Notes under the pieces: model-generated | Told to the model about the DNA's origin: nothing | The model's database searches: none | What the model saw: only the letters and a program-made list of their open reading frames with translations | Shown here: in pieces, positions 1 through 8,608 of the stretch | Numbering within the stretch: the stretch's first letter is position 1 | Layout of the letters: every line of letters starts with the position of its first letter | Position numbers and translations under genes: made by a program | Assembly (NCBI GenBank): GCA_965659595.1 | Contig: CBFHWN010000006.1 | Location: 1 to 64,000, forward strand | Direction: 5' to 3' | Source: Casp-actino8 sp965659595 | Lineage (GTDB): Bacteria > Actinomycetota > Acidimicrobiia > Acidimicrobiales > Ilumatobacteraceae | Length of the DNA stretch: 64,000 bases

Positions 1-77
1 GACCCTCACGAGACGGCGACTTCGTGGATCGGGAACTACATTCAGAGGTGGTCACAGGTGTTCGAAGGGGGATCACA

Positions 78-1823
78 ATGTTCGATCTGGTCATCAGAGG
101 CGGAACAGTCGTGGACGGCACGGGGGCCCCGCGTCGCACGGCTGACGTCGCAATTCGTGACGGGCTCGTGGTGGAAGTAGCCGACACCATCGTTGGCGAG
201 GCGCGTGAAGTCATCGACGCCTCCGGCAAAGTCGTCACTCCCGGATTCGTCGATGTGCACACGCATTATGACGGTCAGGTCAGTTGGGACTCGCTTCTCG
301 AACCCTCGAGTTGCCACGGCGTCACAACGGTGGTCGTCGGCAACTGCGGTGTGGGTTTCGCTCCGGTACGACCGGGGCGCGAGCAGTGGCTCGTGCAGTT
401 GATGGAAGGTGTCGAAGACATTCCAGGTACCGCGTTGCACGAGGGCATCAACTGGACATGGGAGACCTTCCCCGAATATCTGGATGCGATCGCTGCTCGT
501 CACTATGCGGTCGATGTGGCCGCCTATGTGCCGCACGGGGCCGTACGCGGTTACGTCATGGGTGATCGTGGAGCCCGCAACGAAGAAGCGACTCCCGACG
601 ACATCGCCGAGATGGCACAGATCGTCGCCGAAGCGCGACGGGCCGGCGCGGTCGGGTTCTCCACCAGTCGCACCATGGGACACCGTGCTCGTGACGGCGA
701 GCCGGTGCCGGGCACGTTCGCCGATGAAGCCGAACTGAACGCCATCGCCGACGCTCTCGTCGAGGCGGGAGGAGGAATCTTCGAGGTGGCGCCCGAAGTT
801 CTGCCCACCGGTGATGAGCAGCCGACGATGAGCATGTCCGAAGAACTCGAATGGATGGCCGAGATCGCGCTGCGCACCGATCTCAAGGTGTCGTATCTCT
901 TGTTGCAGTACGGCACGGTTCCCGATCAGTGGCGCGAGTCGCTCGAGTACACACGCGAGATCATGGCCAAGGGTGGTTACCTACGTCCACAAGTCGCCGC
1001 TCGTGCCTTCGGCATGATGATCGGTTGGCAGGGTTATCACCCGTTCAACAAGCGCCCAACGTACATGCGACTGGCCGCCGAGTATTCCGGAGACGCGTTG
1101 CTGAGTGAACTCGCTCGTGCCGAGAATCGCACTGCGATCCTTGAAGAAACCGACGCCGAGGTCGATCCGAACGTCCAGTTCGACGGCATCGGGGGATTCC
1201 TGCAGATGGCCCTCGATCAGCTCTACGTGATCGGACCCGAATGTGACTACGAGCCCACTCGTGAGCGTTCGGTGACGTCATTGGCCGCCGCGGCCGGTGT
1301 CGATCCTCTCGCCCAGTGTTACGACCTTCTCAACGAGGATGGTGGACGAGCATTTCTCATGATGCCCCTCCTCAACTACGTCGATGCCAACGAAGACGTG
1401 ATCCATGAGATGCTCACCGACCCAGTGGCCATCAACGGGCTGAGCGACGGGGGTGCGCACGTCCGCATGATCTGCGATGCGTCGATGCCCACCTATCTGC
1501 TCACCCACTGGGCTCGTGATCGCCAGCGCGGCCCGAAGCTGAGCCTCGAGGACGCCGTTCGCCTGCAGACGTCGGCCACTGCCGAGTTCCTCGGCTTCGA
1601 CGACCGCGGTGTGATCGCTCCGGGTCGCAAGGCCGACATCAACGTGATCGACTTCGACAACCTGAAGCTCAACTACCCGCACGCCGTCGACGATCTGCCA
1701 GCCGGCGGTCGCCGTCTGCTTCAGGGTGCCGAGGGTTACGTGGCCACTGTGGTGAACGGGGTCGTCACCCGTCGCAACGGTGCCGACACGGGAGCTCGAC
1801 CCGGTCGACTCGTTCGCGCCTGA
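78..1823 (+). CDS. N-acyl-D-amino-acid deacylase family amidohydrolase
   Basis: The 581-residue product is a metal-dependent amidohydrolase of the D-aminoacylase type, predicted to hydrolyse N-acyl-D-amino acids or related cyclic amides in the cytoplasm. The N-terminal beta-strand segment RGGTVVDGTG is followed by the metal motif HTHYDGQ near residue 61. A cysteine at about residue 90 (GNCGVGFAP) sits where D-aminoacylases use Cys as a metal ligand, and there is a late GGAHVRMICD segment. The family's usual C-terminal strand KADINVIDF is present. I chose the ATG at 78 because a GAAGGGGG ribosome site precedes it; an in-frame ATG at 24 lacks one. The substrate cannot be told from sequence. The 77 bases before it show no recognisable gene end. 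Confidence 0.85.
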   Translation: MFDLVIRGGTVVDGTGAPRRTADVAIRDGLVVEVADTIVGEAREVIDASGKVVTPGFVDVHTHYDGQVSWDSLLEPSSCHGVTTVVVGNCGVGFAPVRPGREQWLVQLMEGVEDIPGTALHEGINWTWETFPEYLDAIAARHYAVDVAAYVPHGAVRGYVMGDRGARNEEATPDDIAEMAQIVAEARRAGAVGFSTSRTMGHRARDGEPVPGTFADEAELNAIADALVEAGGGIFEVAPEVLPTGDEQPTMSMSEELEWMAEIALRTDLKVSYLLLQYGTVPDQWRESLEYTREIMAKGGYLRPQVAARAFGMMIGWQGYHPFNKRPTYMRLAAEYSGDALLSELARAENRTAILEETDAEVDPNVQFDGIGGFLQMALDQLYVIGPECDYEPTRERSVTSLAAAAGVDPLAQCYDLLNEDGGRAFLMMPLLNYVDANEDVIHEMLTDPVAINGLSDGGAHVRMICDASMPTYLLTHWARDRQRGPKLSLEDAVRLQTSATAEFLGFDDRGVIAPGRKADINVIDFDNLKLNYPHAVDDLPAGGRRLLQGAEGYVATVVNGVVTRRNGADTGARPGRLVRA

Positions 1824-1832
1824 TCGACGCCG

Positions 1833-2372
1833 TCACCGCCCGCCGGCGAGCAAGCGACGCATCACGTCGAGACACGGCGCCAGATCCGGTGGTCCCTCGG
1901 GCAGTTCGTCGGCCGGCCACCAGCGTGCGCCTTCGGTGATCGAGAGGGGTGCGTCGGTGTCGCAGGCGTACAGCCAGGCGACGTTCCAGTGACGGTGCGG
2001 TGTGGGATTGGTCGTGTCGGTCACGTGAACGAGGGCTGGCCCGTCCCCGATCCGACGCACATCGAAGCGTGTGAGGCCGGTCTCTTCTTCGAGTTCGCGA
2101 AGTCCGCCCTCCTCGGTCGATTCGTGGCGTTCGACGTGGCCGCCCGGAGTGCTCCAGCCGAGAGTCTTGTGGCGTACCAGCACGGTCGACCGGCCATCAG
2201 GCGAGACGATCCACGTCGTGGCGCACACGTGGCCGGAGACCCCGTTCGGATCGCCGTCGAGCAGTCGCACGAGTTCGGCCGAGAGTTGGTCGTGATACTG
2301 CAGACGTGAGAGTTCGTCACTCACAGTTGGCCACTGCCCGGGCACGTCGATGGTGGGGTGGGGAAACGCCAT
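1833..2372 (-). CDS. NUDIX hydrolase
   Basis: This 179-residue protein has a textbook Nudix box at residues 78-100: G-x5-E-x7-REUxEExGU is satisfied, with RELEEETGL as its second half. NUDIX enzymes cleave nucleoside diphosphates linked to another group, and members next to folE can act on dihydroneopterin triphosphate. Since folE lies 21 bp upstream on the same strand, a pterin role is possible but unproven. Its stop faces the amidohydrolase stop across a 9-bp gap. Confidence 0.85.
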   Translation of the reverse strand: MAFPHPTIDVPGQWPTVSDELSRLQYHDQLSAELVRLLDGDPNGVSGHVCATTWIVSPDGRSTVLVRHKTLGWSTPGGHVERHESTEEGGLRELEEETGLTRFDVRRIGDGPALVHVTDTTNPTPHRHWNVAWLYACDTDAPLSITEGARWWPADELPEGPPDLAPCLDVMRRLLAGGR

Positions 2373-2393
2373 GAAGGTCGGCGTCGAAAACGG

Positions 2394-2996
2394 TCAGCGA
2401 CCCTGAATGAAGGCCATCACTTCGGCCCGTGCCGATCCATCGGTGCGGTAGATGCCGCGCACAGCGGTGGTGACGGTCTTGGCACCGGGCTTGCGCACAC
2501 CGCGAATCGACATGCACGAGTGTTCGGCCTCGACCACCACGAGCACGCCGACCGGATCGAGCATGTTCTGCATGGCGTCGGCAAGTTGACTGGTGAGGCG
2601 CTCCTGGACCTGGAGGCGACGGGCGTAGCCCTCGACCAGTCGGGCGAGTTTCGACAGTCCGGTGAAGCGGCCTGTCGTCCCGGGCAGGTAGGCGATGTGG
2701 GCCGTGCCACTGAACGGAAGCATGTGGTGTTCGCACACCGAAGTGAAGGGAATGTCGCGTACCAGGACCATTTCGTCGTGTTCGATCTCGAACGTGCGCG
2801 ACAAGTGATGGTCGGGATCGTTGTTGGTTCCATCCAGGACTTCGACCCACATACGAGCCACGCGGCCGGGTGTGTCGAGGAGGCCTTCGCGGGTGGGATC
2901 TTCGCCGATGGCTTCGAGGAGTTCGCGCACGGCGCGCTCGGCACGATCGCGATCGACGACACGCGTCGGTGTTTCGGTGGTGAGATCGTTCGACAT
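2394..2996 (-). CDS. folE: GTP cyclohydrolase I
   Basis: The enzyme converts GTP to 7,8-dihydroneopterin triphosphate, the first step of tetrahydrofolate synthesis. The 200-residue product carries the zinc ligands in CEHHMLPFSG (Cys88, His91) and HSCMSIRG (Cys161), plus the late segment RGIYRTDGSARAE. The chosen ATG at 2996 has a GGAGAG site 5 nt upstream; an in-frame start 30 bases earlier gives only a poorly conserved extension. Length is normal for the family. It sits between a hotdog thioesterase (42 bp upstream) and the NUDIX gene. Confidence 0.95.
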   Translation of the reverse strand: MSNDLTTETPTRVVDRDRAERAVRELLEAIGEDPTREGLLDTPGRVARMWVEVLDGTNNDPDHHLSRTFEIEHDEMVLVRDIPFTSVCEHHMLPFSGTAHIAYLPGTTGRFTGLSKLARLVEGYARRLQVQERLTSQLADAMQNMLDPVGVLVVVEAEHSCMSIRGVRKPGAKTVTTAVRGIYRTDGSARAEVMAFIQGR

Positions 2997-3038
2997 GACT
3001 CTCCGTTCGGGAGGGGACGACCTCAACTTATCGGTGGG

Positions 3039-3446
3039 TCACGATGAAGGGATTTCGAGCACGGCGTACGAGCCTGTTGCGGTCGCAACCAGGCGTCCGT
3101 CGGCGTCGGTGGCGCGTGATTCGAGATGCACGATACGACGCCCAGGCTTGATCACCTGGGTGTCGACGACGATCGGACCCGACGCGACTGGACGGAGATA
3201 TCGAATCTGGATCTCGATGGTCGAGCAATAGAACCCGTCGTCGAGGATGCTCATGGTGGCCGCTCCCATCGACGTGTCGGCCATGGCGAACACCACCGAA
3301 CCGTGCGCGACCCCGTTCGGGTTGTGATGGGTCTCGCCGATCGTCGCCGTGGCTCGAGCGGTTCCGTATCCGGTTCGGTACACGTCCATCCCCATGAAAC
3401 GGGTGATGGGAAAGTCGGCGCGATGGCCGACCTCGGGCTCAGCCAC
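3039..3446 (-). CDS. PaaI-type hotdog thioesterase
   Basis: The product (about 135 residues) has the hotdog thioesterase signature NPNGVAHGSVVFAMADTSMG, with the N...HG..FALAD-type pattern of PaaI-like acyl-CoA thioesterases. It probably releases CoA from small or aromatic acyl-CoAs in the cytoplasm. The start is uncertain. I use the GTG at 3446, which overlaps the stop of the upstream enoyl-CoA hydratase by 8 bp and follows a GGTGGTGG stretch; an ATG at 3521 would overlap that gene by 83 bp. It is the last fatty-acyl gene of the minus-strand run from 6169. Confidence 0.8.
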   Translation of the reverse strand: MAEPEVGHRADFPITRFMGMDVYRTGYGTARATATIGETHHNPNGVAHGSVVFAMADTSMGAATMSILDDGFYCSTIEIQIRYLRPVASGPIVVDTQVIKPGRRIVHLESRATDADGRLVATATGSYAVLEIPSS

Positions 3447-4182
3447 CGTAACCACCACCACGGAAGAGTTCGGTGAAGAGGGCCTCTTCGCGGGCGCGGG
3501 CGTCGATCGATCGGGCCCCACGCGCAGAAAGCATCAACTGTTTGATGACGCGAGTCGAGTACGGCGATTTCTCGCCGATCGTTCGCGCGATGTCGAGCGC
3601 GCGATTCAATGCCTGCGCTTCGTCGACCTTCTCGAGGGCGATCCCGTACTGCACGGCTTCGTCGGCATCGATCCAGCGCGATGTGAGCAGGATCTCGGCC
3701 GCCCGTTGCCAGCCCACGAGATCGGCGAGCAGCGCGCTGCTTCCAGCTTCGGGTGGAACGCCCAGTTCGCTGAAGGGAACGCGCATACGAACCGACGATC
3801 CGACGATCACGATGTCGCAGTACGGGAGGAGTGTCATGCCGATACCGACTGCTACACCCTCGACGGCGGCGAGCAAAGGCTTCGGAAAACTCTGAAGAGC
3901 GTCGAGCAAGACGGTGAATCCGGTTCCGGTTCCCGACGTGTCGTTGTGATCGGGTGACGACGCAACACTGGCCAATTCGGCCATTTCCTTCAGGTCTTGA
4001 CCCGAGCTGAACGATCCGCCAGCGCCGGTCACGACGGCCACATGCACGTCGTCACGTGAGGCGATGTGATCGAGATGGTTGCCGAAGGCGTCGTACTGCG
4101 CACGGGTGAAAGCGTTCTTGCGTTCGGGCCGGTTCAACGTGATGACGGCAACGGCCCCGTCGACGTTCAGGTCGACGCTCAT
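3439..4182 (-). CDS. Enoyl-CoA hydratase/isomerase (crotonase fold)
   Basis: This 247-residue crotonase begins VDGAVAVITLNRPERKNAF and has the oxyanion-hole segments GGSFSSGQDLKEMA and EGVAVGIGMTLLPYCDIV. The residue usually Glu in hydratases lies in a PFSELGVPPEAGS context, so hydratase or isomerase activity is plausible; the substrate is unknown. The ATG at 4182 forms a 4-bp ATGA overlap with the stop of the SDR gene, so the two are translationally coupled. I do not see clear likeness to EchA20 of the mycobacterial steroid locus, so I leave it unnamed. Confidence 0.88.
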   Translation of the reverse strand: MSVDLNVDGAVAVITLNRPERKNAFTRAQYDAFGNHLDHIASRDDVHVAVVTGAGGSFSSGQDLKEMAELASVASSPDHNDTSGTGTGFTVLLDALQSFPKPLLAAVEGVAVGIGMTLLPYCDIVIVGSSVRMRVPFSELGVPPEAGSSALLADLVGWQRAAEILLTSRWIDADEAVQYGIALEKVDEAQALNRALDIARTIGEKSPYSTRVIKQLMLSARGARSIDARAREEALFTELFRGGGYGG

Positions 4183-4949
4183 GCGTGTTGGTTGCTCGCC
4201 GAGACGACCTCGCCGGTCATGTAGCTCGAGTAGTCGCTGGCGAGGAAAACGATCACGTTGGCGATCTCCCACGGTTCGGCATAGCGGCCGAATGCTTCGC
4301 GCTGGGTGAGTTCGGCAAGTAGTTCGTCGCTCGTGACCTTGGCCAGATTGGCGTGCATGGCGAGACTGGGTGATACGGCGTTGATTCGCACACCTCGTGG
4401 CGCGGCCTCGATCGCGGCACAGCGAGTGAGGGCCATCACGCCGGCTTTGGCGGCTGCGTAATGGGCCTGGCCGGCCTGGGCGCGCCAACCGAGAACACTC
4501 GCGTTGTTGACGATCACGCCGTGGCCGCGTTCGTACATGTGACTGAGGGCTGCTCGGGTGCACCTCATGGTGCCGTTCAGGGTCACGTCGAGCACGATCG
4601 ACCACTGATCGTCGGTCATCTCGTGCAATTCGGCGGTACCACCGAGGCCGGCATTGTTCACCAGCACGTCGATGCCACCGAGTTCGGCGGCCGCCATGGC
4701 GATCAGGTTCTGCACACTCGCCTCGTCGGTGACGTCGCACGGAATGCCGGTGACGCCCAGTTCGGAAGCCGTCTCGGCCAATCGGCGCTCGTGCTTGTCG
4801 GAGATCACCACTCGTGCACCTTCTTCGATGCACTTGCGAGCGGTTGACGAGCCGATACCGCTACCGGCGGCGGCTGTGACGAGAACGGTCTTACCGGCGA
4901 GAAGGCCGTGGCCAGGCACGTAGGCCGGAGCCGATGAACCAGATGACAT
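4179..4949 (-). CDS. ipdF: IpdF-like short-chain dehydrogenase (steroid C/D-ring pathway)
   Basis: This 256-residue classical SDR has the nucleotide motif TAAAGSGIG (residues 25-33), the NNAG motif near 98-101, and catalytic Ser151, Tyr164 and Lys168 (YAAAK). Beyond the family motifs, the N-terminal AGHGLL..K, the stretch VVISDKHERRLAETASEL, VIVNNASVLGWRAQ and the tail LASDYSSYMTGEVV closely resemble mycobacterial IpdF (Rv3559c) as I remember it. That enzyme is a reductase acting on the 5-hydroxy/5-oxo indane-propanoyl-CoA intermediates of cholesterol rings C and D. Its upstream neighbour is FadE30-like, as in mycobacteria. The likeness is recalled, not computed. Confidence 0.72.
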   Translation of the reverse strand: MSSGSSAPAYVPGHGLLAGKTVLVTAAAGSGIGSSTARKCIEEGARVVISDKHERRLAETASELGVTGIPCDVTDEASVQNLIAMAAAELGGIDVLVNNAGLGGTAELHEMTDDQWSIVLDVTLNGTMRCTRAALSHMYERGHGVIVNNASVLGWRAQAGQAHYAAAKAGVMALTRCAAIEAAPRGVRINAVSPSLAMHANLAKVTSDELLAELTQREAFGRYAEPWEIANVIVFLASDYSSYMTGEVVSASNQHA

Positions 4950-4984
4950 GTGAACCCCCGTTTTGTGCCGACTGCGAGACGAGA

Positions 4985-6169
4985 TTACTTCGGGAGACCG
5001 AGAACTCGTTCGCCGAGAACGTTGCGCTGGATCTCGTTCGAACCGCCGTAGATCGTGTCGGAACGGGTGAACAAGAAGAGTTTTTGTTCGAGAGTCAGCT
5101 CGTAAGGAAGGGCTTCGCCGATCAGACCGGCCGGCCCCATGATCTCCATCATCAGTTCGCCGAGATCACGGTGCCAGGTCCCCCAGAACAGTTTAGAGAT
5201 GCTCGCTTCCGGACCAGGCACACCCTTGGCCGACATCGAGCGCAAGGCGTTCCACTTGAGCAGATGAAGTCCGGAGTGGGCGACGGCCAACTTCTGGCGA
5301 ATGACCGGATCGTCGATCCGACCGAAGCGACGAGCCAACTCGATGGTCGCGTCGAGTTCACGCTCGAAACCCACTTGCTGAGCCAGGGTCGAGATACCGC
5401 GTTCGTAGCCGAGCAACGCCATCGCGATCTTCCAGCCGTCGCCGGGTCGACCGACCACCATGTCGGAGGTGGTTCGAGCCTCGGTGAAGAACGTCTCATT
5501 GAACTCCCCGCCACCGGTCACCTGGCGGATGGGTCGAACCTCCACGCCGGGCTGATCCATGGGGATGAGGAAGAACGTGAGGCCTTGGTGCCGTTGCGAA
5601 CCCGGTTCACTTCGCGCCACCACGAAGCACCAATGGCTCACGTGGGCGAGTGAGGTCCAGACCTTCTGACCATCGATGATCCATTCGTCGCCTTCTTGAC
5701 GAGCCTTGGTCTGCACATTCGCGAGGTCACTGCCGGCGTTCGGTTCGCTGTAGCCCTGGCACCAGCGCTCGTCACCGCGCAAGATGCCGGGGAGGAAACG
5801 CGCACATTGCTCGGGCGTTCCGTATTCGATGATCGTGGGGGCCAGCAGGTTCTCGCCCATGTGATTGGTGCGGGCCGGCGCGTCGGCACGCACGTATTCC
5901 TCGGCCCAGATGATCTGCTGGTCGACTGTGGCGCCACGTCCGCCGAACTCCTTCGGCCAACCGAGTCCGATCCAGCCGGCTTCTCCGAGGACCTTCTCCC
6001 ACTCGACGCGGATGTCGAAACCGATGTCTTCGTCACCGGGCCCCCCACGCCCACGCAGGGCGGCGAATTCGCCGGTCACGTTGCTGCGCAGCCAATCGCG
6101 CACGAGTTCGCGGAATTCGCGATCGTCGCTCGGCAGATCGGGTCGGGTGGTGGTGTCGAGAGCAGTCAT
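4985..6169 (-). CDS. Acyl-CoA dehydrogenase, FadE30-like
   Basis: This 394-residue flavoprotein dehydrogenates acyl-CoAs, passing electrons to electron-transfer flavoprotein. Family segments visible are GWPKEFGGRG, WCQGYSEPNAGSDLA, IDGQKVWTSLAH and the C-terminal FTRSDTIYGGSNEIQRN. Together with VTGEFAALRGRGGPG near the N-terminus these match mycobacterial FadE30 (Rv3560c) as I recall it, the partner of IpdF in HIP-CoA degradation. The ipdF-like gene follows after 35 bp. No strong ribosome site precedes the ATG at 6169; instead a perfect inverted repeat begins only 4 bp upstream of the start codon. Confidence 0.8.
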   Translation of the reverse strand: MTALDTTTRPDLPSDDREFRELVRDWLRSNVTGEFAALRGRGGPGDEDIGFDIRVEWEKVLGEAGWIGLGWPKEFGGRGATVDQQIIWAEEYVRADAPARTNHMGENLLAPTIIEYGTPEQCARFLPGILRGDERWCQGYSEPNAGSDLANVQTKARQEGDEWIIDGQKVWTSLAHVSHWCFVVARSEPGSQRHQGLTFFLIPMDQPGVEVRPIRQVTGGGEFNETFFTEARTTSDMVVGRPGDGWKIAMALLGYERGISTLAQQVGFERELDATIELARRFGRIDDPVIRQKLAVAHSGLHLLKWNALRSMSAKGVPGPEASISKLFWGTWHRDLGELMMEIMGPAGLIGEALPYELTLEQKLFLFTRSDTIYGGSNEIQRNVLGERVLGLPK

Positions 6170-6172
6170 GGT

Positions 6173-6197
6173 GGTTTCTGACGGGGTGTCAGAAACC
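6173..6197. promoter_or_regulatory. Perfect 10-bp inverted repeat, candidate operator
   Basis: The arms GGTTTCTGAC (6173-6182) and GTCAGAAACC (6188-6197) are perfectly complementary around a 5-bp spacer. The site lies between two divergent acyl-CoA dehydrogenase genes and abuts the minus-strand start at 6169. Size and symmetry suit a TetR-family dimer site. It is not the KstR or KstR2 consensus as I know them, and no regulator gene is in the window, so the cognate protein is unknown. Confidence 0.5.
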
Positions 6198-6268
6198 TTA
6201 CTCCCCGCACCCTCGACACTCGGTCGTCGGGGTTCGGCCGATCAGGTGACGAGGGTTACGGTCGGGCC

Positions 6269-7543
6269 ATGGACTTCTCCGTTCCCGCCGACATCCAGGC
6301 GACTCTCGATGCCCTCGACGCCTTCATCGAGGCCGAGATCAAGCCTCTGCAGGCCGCCGACGACAACGAGCGATTCTTCGACCATCGACGCGAGTGGGCT
6401 CGCACCGACTTCGACAACGGCGGTGTGCCGCGTGCCGAATGGGAGGAGCTGCTCCGCGAGATGCGCCGTCGAGCGGACGCGGCTGGCTGGTTACGTCTGG
6501 CTCTGCCGGCCGAGTTCGGCGGTCGGAGCGCGAGCAACCTCGAGATGGCGATCATCCGCGAACATCTCGCCACCAAGGGTCTCGGGCTCCACAACGATCT
6601 ACAGAACGAGTCGTCGGTAGTGGGCAACTTCCCAACCGTGCTCATGATGCGCGACTTCGGAACCGAGGAGCAGAAGAAGGAGTGGATGCCCGGGTTCCTC
6701 GACGGCACCAAACGGCTCGCATTCGGTCTCACCGAGCCGAACCACGGCAGTGACGCGACCTTCCTCGAGACCACAGCAGTGCGCGACGGCGATGAATGGG
6801 TCATCAACGGCATGAAGCGTTGGAACTCAGGTCTGCATCATGCGACCCACGACATCATCTTCGCTCGCACGTCGGGAGATCCCGGAAGCCCGATCGGCAT
6901 TTCCGCGTTCTTGGTGCCCACCGACTCGCCAGGCTTCAATGTCGACTTCTTCTGGTGGACGTTCAACATGCCGACCGACCACGCCGAAGTGAGCATGGTC
7001 GACGTGCGAGTGCCCGACAGCGCGGTGTTCGGACGACTTGATCACGGCCTCGACCTCGCCCAGCATTTCGTGCACGAGAATCGCATCCGTCAGGCGGCAT
7101 CGTCGCTCGGTGCTGCGCAGTACTGCATCGACGAAGCGGTGGCGTACGCGAACTCACGTGTCACGTGGGGCAAGAAACTCTCGAGCAATCAGGCGATCCA
7201 GTTCCCGCTCATCGAAATGCACACCGAAGCAGCCATGTTGCGTCAGCTCATCCGGTACACGGCGTGGCTCATGGACAACTCGGTGAAGAGTGACCGTCCC
7301 GACGTGGAAGGTTTCATGGAGTTCACCCATCTGGTGGCCATGTGCAACTACCGGGCCAATCGCCTGGCTTGCGATGCCGCCGATCGAGCCATGCAGACTT
7401 GTGGAGGGGTTGGCTACAGCCGCCACATGCCGTTCGAGCACATTTATCGACACCATCGTCGCTATCGGATCACCGAAGGCAGTGAGGAGATCCAGATGCG
7501 CAAGGTAGGCCAGCACCTCTTCGGGTTCGGCAAGAAGAAGTAG
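6269..7543 (+). CDS. Acyl-CoA dehydrogenase
   Basis: This 424-residue acyl-CoA dehydrogenase has the FAD/substrate segments FGLTEPNHGSDATFLETTA, WVINGMKRWNSGLHHA and the C-terminal RYRITEGSEEIQMRKVG, where the Glu of ITEG-type motifs commonly serves as catalytic base. It is a different subgroup from the divergent dehydrogenase at 4985-6169: it is longer and has an unusual FFWWTFNMPTDHAE strand. The start is well placed: the hexamer TACGGT (6257-6262) ends 6 nt before the ATG, which suggests a leaderless transcript. Confidence 0.9.
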   Translation: MDFSVPADIQATLDALDAFIEAEIKPLQAADDNERFFDHRREWARTDFDNGGVPRAEWEELLREMRRRADAAGWLRLALPAEFGGRSASNLEMAIIREHLATKGLGLHNDLQNESSVVGNFPTVLMMRDFGTEEQKKEWMPGFLDGTKRLAFGLTEPNHGSDATFLETTAVRDGDEWVINGMKRWNSGLHHATHDIIFARTSGDPGSPIGISAFLVPTDSPGFNVDFFWWTFNMPTDHAEVSMVDVRVPDSAVFGRLDHGLDLAQHFVHENRIRQAASSLGAAQYCIDEAVAYANSRVTWGKKLSSNQAIQFPLIEMHTEAAMLRQLIRYTAWLMDNSVKSDRPDVEGFMEFTHLVAMCNYRANRLACDAADRAMQTCGGVGYSRHMPFEHIYRHHRRYRITEGSEEIQMRKVGQHLFGFGKKK

Positions 7544-7566
7544 GACACATCGAAGGGTTCGGCGAC

Positions 7567-8580
7567 TCAATCGGCGAACACGGTCGCCCGCCCGCGCATG
7601 AGCACCCCGACCGCGGCTCCGACCGGAGCCAGGTCGTCGACGGGCACTCGCACCGACACCAATTCGCCGTTCATGAGTCGCACCCCGAGAGTTCCGTCGT
7701 GCCCGTAATACGCACGCCGCTCGACTACACCGGGTCGACCATCACCGACGATCGTCAGTTGTTCGGGACGCACCAGAACTGTGGCGGAGCCATCGTGCTG
7801 GTCGCACGATTGCGAACCGAGAACGTGCGATACGACGCCATTCGAGATCTGAGCCGATAGGAGGTTCGCGTCACCGATGAAACGCGCGACGTCGACCGAG
7901 GCCGGGCTCTCATAAATGTCGGTGGGCGATCCCTGCTGGGCCACGACTCCGTCGAGAAGAACCACCACGTGATCGGCGATCGACATGGCTTCTTCCTGAT
8001 CGTGGGTGACGAGAAGGGTGGTGGTGCCCGTGTGTCGGAGGATCCCGATCACCTCGTCGCGAATGCCGGCCCGGAGGCCAGCGTCGAGGGCCGAGAACGG
8101 CTCGTCGAGAAGGACCAGGTGCGGAGACGGGGCGAGAGCACGAGCGAGAGCGACTCGCTGTTGCTGGCCGCCCGAGATCTCCGACGGACGACGATCACCG
8201 GTTCCCTCGAGGCCGACCAAGCGGGTCATCTCGTCGACGCGTGCTTCGCTGCCGCGAGGCAGGCCGAAGGCGATGTTACCTGCCACCGTGAGATGCGGAA
8301 AGAGTGCTCCGTCCTGCGGGACGATTCCGACACCTCGTCGATCGGGGCGAACGTGCACCTGGGGTGAGCCGACCAGACCGCCATCGATTTCGATGCATCC
8401 CTCGTCGACGCGTTCGAATCCGGCGATGAGACGGAGCAGTGTGGTCTTGCCTTGTCCGGATGGTCCGAGTACCGCCGTGACACTGCCCTCGAGAGCATCG
8501 AATGACACGCCGCGCAGGACTTCGATGCGTCCGAAGCGCTTGGAGAGATTCGTGATGCGAAGAGTTGGTCGATCGTTCAT
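7567..8580 (-). CDS. ABC transporter ATPase, iron(III)/FbpC type
   Basis: This 337-residue cytoplasmic ATPase powers the importer encoded just upstream. Walker A GPSGQGKTT, the Q-loop VPQDGALFP, signature SGGQQQRVALARAL and Walker B LVLLDEPFSALD are intact. The C-terminal third has the beta-rich TOBE-like region typical of FbpC/PotA ATPases (VLVRPEQLTIVGDG). The gene follows the permease by 28 bp on the same strand. The substrate assignment to ferric iron rests on the binding protein two genes upstream and is inferred. Confidence 0.88.
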   Translation of the reverse strand: MNDRPTLRITNLSKRFGRIEVLRGVSFDALEGSVTAVLGPSGQGKTTLLRLIAGFERVDEGCIEIDGGLVGSPQVHVRPDRRGVGIVPQDGALFPHLTVAGNIAFGLPRGSEARVDEMTRLVGLEGTGDRRPSEISGGQQQRVALARALAPSPHLVLLDEPFSALDAGLRAGIRDEVIGILRHTGTTTLLVTHDQEEAMSIADHVVVLLDGVVAQQGSPTDIYESPASVDVARFIGDANLLSAQISNGVVSHVLGSQSCDQHDGSATVLVRPEQLTIVGDGRPGVVERRAYYGHDGTLGVRLMNGELVSVRVPVDDLAPVGAAVGVLMRGRATVFAD

Positions 8581-8608
8581 GGTGATGAGTCGAGGGTTCG
8601 GAAAGGGT

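Noticed and set aside
24..77. 18-codon extension of the first amidohydrolase
   Set aside because: The ATG at 24 lacks a ribosome site, whereas the ATG at 78 has GAAGGGGG upstream and starts right at the conserved strand.
4183..4833. N-terminal extension of the enoyl-CoA hydratase to 464 codons
   Set aside because: The extra part is Arg/His-rich and overlaps the SDR gene in another frame; the ATGA overlap at 4182 gives the true start.
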